Positions 58,268-64,000 of a stretch of DNA of 64,000 nt are shown here, piece by piece. The notes under the pieces were generated by a model. It was not told the origin of the DNA, did no database searches, and saw only the letters and a list, made by a program, of their open reading frames with translations. Position numbers and translations under genes: made by a program. The stretch's first letter is position 1; every line of letters begins with the position of its first letter. Source of the stretch: Marinobacter lipolyticus (GTDB taxonomy: Bacteria; Pseudomonadota; Gammaproteobacteria; Pseudomonadales; Oleiphilaceae); the NCBI RefSeq assembly GCF_018424605.1, contig NZ_QTKT01000002.1, forward strand, positions 62,001 to 126,000. Reading direction: 5' to 3'.

Positions 58268-59065
58268 ATGGAACTGTGGCATATCATTGTGCTGGCTGTT
58301 GTCCAGGGGCTGACGGAGTTTCTGCCGATCAGCAGCTCTGCCCACCTGATTCTTCCCTCCCAGGTGCTGGGCTGGCCCGACCAGGGGCTGGCCTTCGATG
58401 TGGCAGTGCACGTGGGCACACTCACCGCCGTGATGTGGTACTTCCGTCAGGAGGTCTATCGGCTGACGGTCGCCTGGGTCGGTGACACCAGTCGTGGCCG
58501 GGTCCGGGAGGACAGTGGCCTGGCCTGGGCGGTGATCGCCGGCACCATTCCGGCGGGCCTGGCGGGCTTGCTGCTGAACGATTTCATTGAGACGGAGCTG
58601 CGCTCGGGCCTGGTGATTGCCGTGTCTACCATCGGCTTCGGGCTGGTCTTGTGGTGGTCCGATGCAGTGGGCCGACAAGCCCGCGATCTGCCGGCACTGA
58701 CCATGAAAGATGCGATTATCGTGGGGCTGGCCCAGGCACTGGCGTTGATCCCGGGCACCTCCCGCTCCGGTATCACCATCACCGCGGCGCTGTTTCTGGG
58801 GCTCAAGCGCGAAGCGGCGGCGCGCTTCTCGTTTCTGCTGTCGATTCCGTTGATTCTCGCCGCCGGGCTGCTGAAAACCCTGGAGCTGATCGAGCAGGGG
58901 GGCGCCACCGACTGGACCGCCATTGTGCTTGGCACTCTGATCTCGTTCGCCAGTGCGCTGCTGTGCATTCATCTGTTCCTGAAGTTCCTGGAGCGCCTTG
59001 GCATGATGCCTTTTGTCATCTACCGCTTGCTGCTGGGTGGCATCCTCCTTGTCATGCTGTGGTAG
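58268..59065 (+). CDS. uppP: Undecaprenyl-diphosphatase
   Basis: Membrane phosphatase (BacA/UppP) that recycles the lipid carrier for peptidoglycan and can give bacitracin resistance. It has about eight helices; catalytic motifs are QGLTEFLPISSSAHLIL (about residues 14-30) and the PGTSRSG motif near 165. The ATG at 58268 gives 265 residues. A TTG two codons earlier is not needed. Confidence 0.95.
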   Translation: MELWHIIVLAVVQGLTEFLPISSSAHLILPSQVLGWPDQGLAFDVAVHVGTLTAVMWYFRQEVYRLTVAWVGDTSRGRVREDSGLAWAVIAGTIPAGLAGLLLNDFIETELRSGLVIAVSTIGFGLVLWWSDAVGRQARDLPALTMKDAIIVGLAQALALIPGTSRSGITITAALFLGLKREAAARFSFLLSIPLILAAGLLKTLELIEQGGATDWTAIVLGTLISFASALLCIHLFLKFLERLGMMPFVIYRLLLGGILLVMLW

Positions 59066-59150
59066 TTTGGTTAACAACTGTTCAGCCTGCTTTTAATCCG
59101 GGTAAGGTTGTTTCATACTCGGCTGTCAGCCATTTTTCCGGTTTAACGTC

Positions 59151-59510
59151 ATGATCGGTGGTCTTAACCCCAACAACAGTTTTGCCCTCCAGTCCGGCAA
59201 CAACAGCCCGGTACGGGAGCGCAGCGATGTGGCCCGGGCGCCGGCCTCCGCCCCCGAGCGCAGCGCGGAGGCAATCCGTCGCGATCTGGGGGATGGCCGA
59301 GGGGAGACCACGGCCATTCGCAGGCTCGACAGCGAATCGCTCGAGCGCCGCGTGGAAGCGCGCCGTGCAGCCGAAGACGTCCGCCTGGAGCGTTTCCGCG
59401 CCGATGAATTGCCGCTGAGCACTTCCCGCGCACTGTCGACCTTTGCCGATATTGCCGCGCGTGGAGACGCCGGCGACAGCGGCCTCGCCGGTATCGATAT
59501 ACTGGTCTGA
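59151..59510 (+). CDS. Small protein of unknown function, coupled to rsmJ
   Basis: A 119-residue protein I do not recognise. The N-terminus ([19 protein letters not shown]) is low in charge, the middle (about residues 20-85) is rich in Arg, Glu and Ala and probably disordered or helical, and the end reads [13 protein letters not shown] then LAGIDILV. No signal peptide or membrane helix is seen. The stop shares one base with the rsmJ start (TGATG), so the two are probably translated together. Base use matches its neighbours. Confidence 0.68.
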   Translation: MIGGLNPNNSFALQSGNNSPVRERSDVARAPASAPERSAEAIRRDLGDGRGETTAIRRLDSESLERRVEARRAAEDVRLERFRADELPLSTSRALSTFADIAARGDAGDSGLAGIDILV

Positions 59511-60325
59511 TGTCCCCCGTACCCCCTTCCAAAAACCTTGCTGTCGCCTGCAGCCCCCTGGGCAATGTGGCCGAGGCCCGTGATCTGGCCGCTACTCTCG
59601 CTGTTCCTTTTCTGGGTGTTGTAAAGCCAAGGCAGGTAACAGACTTTGCGGTGCTGGCGCTGTTTGACGAGCAGGGCTTGTGTTTGCAGATGACGGGTAA
59701 GGGTGCCCCCGGCCCCGTCCGCGCGGAGTTCGTCTCGGGCAAGGCCGGCTATCGCCGCGAGCACGGCGGGGGCACCGGGCAGCTGGTGGCCCGGGCCATT
59801 GGTCTGCAGAAAACCCGGGCGTCGTTGCATGTGGTGGATGCCACCGCCGGTCTGGGGCAGGATGCGTTCGTGCTCGCCGGTCTGGGTTGTCAGGTCACAC
59901 TGTTCGAGCGAAATCCGGTGATCCACGCCCTGCTGGCGGACGGCCTGGCCCGGGCCGCGCTGAACACCGAGTGTGCGCCTATTGTGGCAAGGATGACCCT
60001 GCGCCAGGGCAGTAGCGAAGCGTGGCTGGCCGCGGCCCCGGAGGGGGCGGCCGACGTTGTCTATCTCGATCCGATGTTTCCGCACCGTGACAAGTCGGCA
60101 TTGGTGAAGAAGGAGATGCAGGTCTTCCGCGCCGTGGTCGGCGATGACGATGACGCCGAAGCACTGCTGGCCGCCGCCCTGAAAGCCGCGCGGTATCGGG
60201 TGGTGGTGAAACGGCCCCGCAAGGCCCCTGGTATTGCAGGGCCGGAACCGGCCACCCGGATCGAAGGCAAGAGCAGTCGCTACGATCTGTATCCGGTCAG
60301 GGCGTTACCGGATTCCAAAGGCTGA
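59510..60325 (+). CDS. rsmJ: 16S rRNA (guanine1516-N2)-methyltransferase
   Basis: SAM-dependent methyltransferase (RsmJ, 271 residues). The motif [19 protein letters not shown] is near residue 107 and the catalytic-type [18 protein letters not shown] near 185. The first ATG overlaps the stop of the upstream small gene by one base. It converges on plsB. Confidence 0.93.
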   Translation: MSPVPPSKNLAVACSPLGNVAEARDLAATLAVPFLGVVKPRQVTDFAVLALFDEQGLCLQMTGKGAPGPVRAEFVSGKAGYRREHGGGTGQLVARAIGLQKTRASLHVVDATAGLGQDAFVLAGLGCQVTLFERNPVIHALLADGLARAALNTECAPIVARMTLRQGSSEAWLAAAPEGAADVVYLDPMFPHRDKSALVKKEMQVFRAVVGDDDDAEALLAAALKAARYRVVVKRPRKAPGIAGPEPATRIEGKSSRYDLYPVRALPDSKG

Positions 60326-60363
60326 GGCTGGCCTCGCCGATGTCGTGATCCAGGGTCTGGCGC

Positions 60364-62829
60364 TCAGGCGCCCAGCATGGTCACCTGCTGGATCGCCTGG
60401 CGTTTCTCAACGCTGAGTACCAGCCGGGCATCCTCGGCCACTTCGTTCAGTCCGTCGGTATAACACAGCAGGCCCTGGTCGTCGGTGGTGATCACACCGT
60501 TCTTCTGCATGTTGGCGATGAAGTTGCGGAACAGGGTCTTGTCAAAGAATTCCGGCGCGTTGAGACCGAACAGAATGGACATGCGTTCGGCCAGCAGCGT
60601 GCTCTGCTCCTCCAGTTCCGCGGCGCTGATTCGCCCTGACCCATACTTGCGCAGAATGCCAATGGCGATGTGGTAGCGTTCGAGCGTCTGGATGATAAAC
60701 CGTGACAGCACCCGCAGCCGCAGCATCGCGTCGGTGCCTTCCTCGGGTCGGCAGACGCGGCCGTCTCGCTCGAAAATCAGTCCTTGCTGTATCAGCAGAT
60801 CAATCCAGTGGTTGACCACGCCTGCCACCTCGTCCGGCGCATATTTGAGAAACAGCTCTGATTGCAGGTAGGGATAGGCAACGCTGGCCAGGAACACGAT
60901 CTTTTCCCGCTGCAGCGAATCCTTGTTCTCGAACAGGCTGGCGATCAGCGAGGGCAGGGCGAACAGATGCTGAATGTTGTTGCGGTAATAGGTCATCAGG
61001 GTCGCGTTACTGCCTTCCAGGGCAATGATGTCGCCCAGCTTCTGGGGCTGGCGTGTCACCAGTCCCATGTTCTCACAGTACGCGATCCAGTCCTTGCCGC
61101 TGCCCTCGGGCAGGGTCACCGTCTGGGCGTAGGGGTATGCCCGAAGCAGGGCGGCATACTGATCCATCAGTCGGATGAGCTGGCTTTCGTCCATCGCCAG
61201 CCGTTCGGTGCCCAGCAGGACGGTTGCCGTCATGCCGATAGGGTTCACCGCCACCGAGGCGTTAATGTTGGCGGCCACCCGCACGGACAGCTCATCCACG
61301 GCATCGGAAAGCCAGGCGGGTCGATACTCGGCGTCGTAGGCCTCATTGCGCCAGCTGGGATGGACGTCGTTCAGCACCTCCGCCAGCGGGATCGGATCGC
61401 CAAAGTTCAACGCAACGCGGCCGAAGGAGTTGCGCAGCTTACGCGCGGTCTTGGCCAGCCCGAAAACGCTTTCTTTCTGTTTCTTCTTGCCCCGCAATTC
61501 ACCCAGGTAAGAGCGGCCCTCCATGACTTTCTCATAGCCCACGTAGACCGGCACGAACACAATGGGCTTGCGGTGATTGCGCAGGAAGCTGCGCACCGTC
61601 ATTGCCAGCATGCCAGCGCGGGGCTGCAGCATCCGGCCGGTACGGCTGCGCCCGCCCTCAACGAAGTATTCCACCGAATAGCCGCGAGTGAACATCACAT
61701 GCATGTATTCGTTGAAGACGGTGGCGTACAGCGGGTTGTCCTTGAAGCTGCGACGCATGAAGAACGCGCCGCCGCGCCGCAGGATCGGCCCGACCACCGG
61801 CATGTTGAGATTGATGCCGGCGGCAATGTGCGGCGGCATCAGGCCGTTTTTGTAGAGCACGTAGGACAGCAGCAGATAATCAATGTGGGAGCGGTGGCAG
61901 GGTACGTACACCACGGCGTTGTCCTGGGCCACTTCCTTGGCCACCTGGATGTTGTTCACGGCAATGCCGTTGTATATGCGGTTCCACAGCCACGCGAGTA
62001 CCACTTCCAGAAAGCGGATGGTGACAATGGACATGCTGGCGGCGATTTCATCGGCGTATTTGTAGGCTTTGGCGCGAACCTTTTCCGGCGGAATGTCGTC
62101 CTTGCGGGCGGTCTCGCGAATGGCCTCCTTTACTGCCTGGGTACGAACCAGGCCTTCGACCAGTGTGCGCCGGTGTGACAGGTCCGGCCCCAGCACCGCC
62201 TGGCGCACGCGGCGGAAGTGGGTTCGCAGAATGCGCGCCAGCTTGCGGTTGGCCCGCTCCTCGCTGTGCCGGTACTCCTCGATCACCTGTTTCAGCGACA
62301 ACGGCTGGTTGAACTGCACGTAGGTATTGCGGCCGTGCAGCAGGATGATCAGGAATTTCTGCAAGCGGCCGGCGACAGACCAGGTATCCGACAGCAGCAG
62401 TTTAACGAGGGATTTTTCCTTGTCCGGCGAGCGCCCCCAGAACAGCGACACCGGAACGATCTGGACATCTCGCTCCGGATGCTCCAGACCGTAGCGAACC
62501 AGCGCCTGGAACTGGGAGGTCGGAACCGGGGTCTGCCGTGACTGGAACAGGCCGCCGATACGGCGGTACAGGAAGAAAAAAGAATGGACCGGACCGTTCT
62601 TTACCGGCAGGGACACCTCGGCTCCTGGCAGGGAGGCACGGAGCACTTCCTGTTCCAGGACCAGACGGCTGGACATGGAGCTGTATTGCAACACATAGCA
62701 AACCGGCGTGTCGGGATCGAGCCCGAGTGCTTCGCGGCTGTTACCACTGACGTCCGTTCTAACCCACAAAAACAGAATTTTGCGGAAAAAAGTCAGAATC
62801 AGGCTGCGAAGCGCCTGGAAAATTCGCAT
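60364..62829 (-). CDS. plsB: Glycerol-3-phosphate 1-O-acyltransferase
   Basis: Inner membrane enzyme that adds the first acyl chain to glycerol 3-phosphate. The HX4D motif is H312-RSHI-D317, in VPCHRSHIDYLL; the glycerol phosphate-binding region FFMRRSFKDNPLY and VEGGRSRTGRML follow. Length is 821. GGAG lies upstream of the ATG. It is divergent from nudC. It uses the product of GlpK encoded near the left end of the window. Confidence 0.96.
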   Translation of the reverse strand: MRIFQALRSLILTFFRKILFLWVRTDVSGNSREALGLDPDTPVCYVLQYSSMSSRLVLEQEVLRASLPGAEVSLPVKNGPVHSFFFLYRRIGGLFQSRQTPVPTSQFQALVRYGLEHPERDVQIVPVSLFWGRSPDKEKSLVKLLLSDTWSVAGRLQKFLIILLHGRNTYVQFNQPLSLKQVIEEYRHSEERANRKLARILRTHFRRVRQAVLGPDLSHRRTLVEGLVRTQAVKEAIRETARKDDIPPEKVRAKAYKYADEIAASMSIVTIRFLEVVLAWLWNRIYNGIAVNNIQVAKEVAQDNAVVYVPCHRSHIDYLLLSYVLYKNGLMPPHIAAGINLNMPVVGPILRRGGAFFMRRSFKDNPLYATVFNEYMHVMFTRGYSVEYFVEGGRSRTGRMLQPRAGMLAMTVRSFLRNHRKPIVFVPVYVGYEKVMEGRSYLGELRGKKKQKESVFGLAKTARKLRNSFGRVALNFGDPIPLAEVLNDVHPSWRNEAYDAEYRPAWLSDAVDELSVRVAANINASVAVNPIGMTATVLLGTERLAMDESQLIRLMDQYAALLRAYPYAQTVTLPEGSGKDWIAYCENMGLVTRQPQKLGDIIALEGSNATLMTYYRNNIQHLFALPSLIASLFENKDSLQREKIVFLASVAYPYLQSELFLKYAPDEVAGVVNHWIDLLIQQGLIFERDGRVCRPEEGTDAMLRLRVLSRFIIQTLERYHIAIGILRKYGSGRISAAELEEQSTLLAERMSILFGLNAPEFFDKTLFRNFIANMQKNGVITTDDQGLLCYTDGLNEVAEDARLVLSVEKRQAIQQVTMLGA

Positions 62830-62994
62830 AAGGTGAAGCTCCGGTTTCCAAAACAGGCGCTAAGTTTACTTGGTTGTTGCAACAGCGCAAAGGCATCCCG
62901 ACGTTCTGGTGGCTGGCGCGGTGTGTTACATTTCCCACTGACGAAATTCACCCCGATATCGGCTCAACTCGCCTACTGTTGCAGGACGCTGTCT

Positions 62995-63822
62995 ATGACA
63001 AAGTGGACACCAGGTTGGTCCATTGCTCCGCCCGCTCCCGGTGACCCCGTGTTGGTTATCAGTGGCGGTAACGTGGTGCGTTTGCGCGGTGCCTGGTTCA
63101 GCCCCTGGCAAGAGGTGCGGCCGTTGACGGCTGGCGCTGCAGAGCCGGTGAACCTTGGGGTCTGGGATGGCAGGCCGCTGTATGTGGTCGAGGCGGCTGC
63201 TGACGCAGAACTGGGGGAGCAGGAGGCGCTTCCTTTGCGGGATGCCATCCTGGCCATGCCCGACGCCCCGGCGGATCTTCTGGGAACAGGCTTTCAGGTC
63301 TGGCAGTGGTGGCGGGACCATCGCTACTGTGGTCGTTGCGGCGGTGTGACCGGCCTGCATGCCCACGAACGTGCAAAATGGTGCGCAACCTGTCAGATCC
63401 CCTGGTACCCCCGGGTCGCGCCTTGTGTGATTGTGGTGATACGTCGGCAGGATCGGATGCTTCTGGCCCGATCGTCCCGGGTGAAGCGCCATTTTTACAG
63501 CCTGATTGCCGGCTTTGTAGAGCCCGGAGAAACCCTGGAGCAGGCGGTGGTCCGTGAGGTGAAGGAAGAAACCGGGCTGGACGTGAACAACATCCGCTAC
63601 AGCGCTTCCCAGCCGTGGCCGTTTCCCCATCAACTGATGGTGGGCTTCTTCGCCGATTACTGTGGCGGCGACCTGGTGTTGCAGGAAGATGAGTTGGCTG
63701 ATGCCGGCTGGTTCCGGGCCGACGACACCCCACCGGTTCCGCCGGAGACCACCATCGCCGGGCGGCTGATCCGCGACATGGCGAGCCAGCTGGCGCGGCC
63801 GGAGGGCGAGCGGTGTCCATGA
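62995..63822 (+). CDS. nudC: NAD+ diphosphatase NudC
   Basis: Nudix hydrolase that acts on NADH and on NAD caps of RNA. The zinc ribbon has C112, C115, C130 and C133; the Nudix box is at 173-195 (GFVEPGETLEQAVVREVKEE...), and the NudC signature SQPWPFP is at 205-211, followed by HQLM in place of the usual xSLM. The ATG at 62995 gives 275 residues; the frame is open far upstream into the plsB region, without family-like sequence. Confidence 0.93.
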   Translation: MTKWTPGWSIAPPAPGDPVLVISGGNVVRLRGAWFSPWQEVRPLTAGAAEPVNLGVWDGRPLYVVEAAADAELGEQEALPLRDAILAMPDAPADLLGTGFQVWQWWRDHRYCGRCGGVTGLHAHERAKWCATCQIPWYPRVAPCVIVVIRRQDRMLLARSSRVKRHFYSLIAGFVEPGETLEQAVVREVKEETGLDVNNIRYSASQPWPFPHQLMVGFFADYCGGDLVLQEDELADAGWFRADDTPPVPPETTIAGRLIRDMASQLARPEGERCP

Positions 63823-63847
63823 CAACTCTGGCCGGGGGGCGCTGATC

Positions 63848-64000
63848 GTGGCCCGCATCCTGGTGTTCGACTCCGGCATCGGCGGCCTGAGTGTCGCGGC
63901 CTGCATCCATCAGCGTCTTGCAGATGTGGAACTGGTGTATGTGGCCGATAATGCCGGTTTTCCCTACGGCGATCAGCCAGAGCCCGTGGTGCTCGGTCGC
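63848..64000 (+). CDS. murI: Glutamate racemase, 5' part
   Basis: Start of a glutamate racemase that makes D-glutamate for peptidoglycan. GTG at 63848 begins MARILVFDSGIGGLSV, with the catalytic aspartate-serine motif, and YVADNAGFPYG follows near residue 35. It is cut by the right edge after 51 codons. It lies 25 bases after nudC. Confidence 0.9.
   Translation, partial: MARILVFDSGIGGLSVAACIHQRLADVELVYVADNAGFPYGDQPEPVVLGR

Noticed and set aside
60862..62178. A 438-codon plus-strand open frame opposite plsB
   Set aside because: plsB has its HX4D motif and full length on the minus strand; this is a shadow.

Overview
This window looks like core chromosome of a GC-rich gammaproteobacterium of the Pseudomonas/Marinobacter type. 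The gene orders seen here (ffh-rpsP-rimM-trmD-rplS-xerD-dsbC-hom-thrC; nadB|rpoE-rseA-rseB-rseC-mucD; lepA-lepB-DUF4845-rnc-era-recO-pdxJ; gacS|cysM-rlmD-relA-mazG) follow arrangements known from Pseudomonas and relatives. A Marinobacter-like host is my best inference, from the combination of blocks and the protein flavour; it was not tested. I saw no rRNA, tRNA, CRISPR array, insertion sequence, prophage or integron. Nearly the whole window is tightly packed housekeeping genes.

Layout. 1-5.4 kb: 3' end of a sensor kinase, a terminator, glpK, then argF with an ABC ATPase (minus strand) divergent from grxD. 5.4-11.4 kb (minus strand): a TonB-like protein, a DUF1631 protein, a Yip1 membrane protein, and the pair ypjD/yfjD. 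11.6-21.6 kb (plus strand): ffh, the S16/RimM/TrmD/L19 operon, xerD, dsbC, hom, thrC, recJ. 21.6-25.4 kb: a hairpin repeat region, prfB with its programmed frameshift, lysS, ung, and a second inverted repeat. 25.4-29.6 kb (minus strand): an HDOD protein and the nadB-sdhE-ygfX-ygfZ cluster.

29.8-43.1 kb (plus strand): the envelope-stress sigma factor operon (rpoE-rseA-rseB-rseC-mucD), a CHASE/PAS/GGDEF/EAL protein, then lepA, lepB, DUF4845, rnc, era, recO, pdxJ with many 1-4 base overlaps. 43.1-51.7 kb: gacS (minus), then cysM, rlmD, relA, mazG. 51.8-59 kb: two small related proteins of unknown function facing each other, ppc, a YbaK-HDOD fusion, adk, tsaB, uppP. 59-64 kb: a small unknown protein coupled to rsmJ, plsB (minus), nudC and the start of murI.

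How it fits together. Translation and RNA processing dominate (ffh, rpsP, rplS, rimM, trmD, prfB, lysS, lepA, rnc, era, rlmD, rsmJ, tsaB). A second theme is stress and global signalling: sigma-E control, GacS, RelA, a c-di-GMP enzyme and two HDOD proteins. No clearly new multi-gene system is visible. The most unusual items are the paired small ribbon-helix-helix-like proteins near 52 kb, the long inverted repeats near 21.7 and 25.3 kb, a YgfX protein that lacks its expected membrane hairpin, and a GGDEF/EAL protein whose EAL half has lost key residues.
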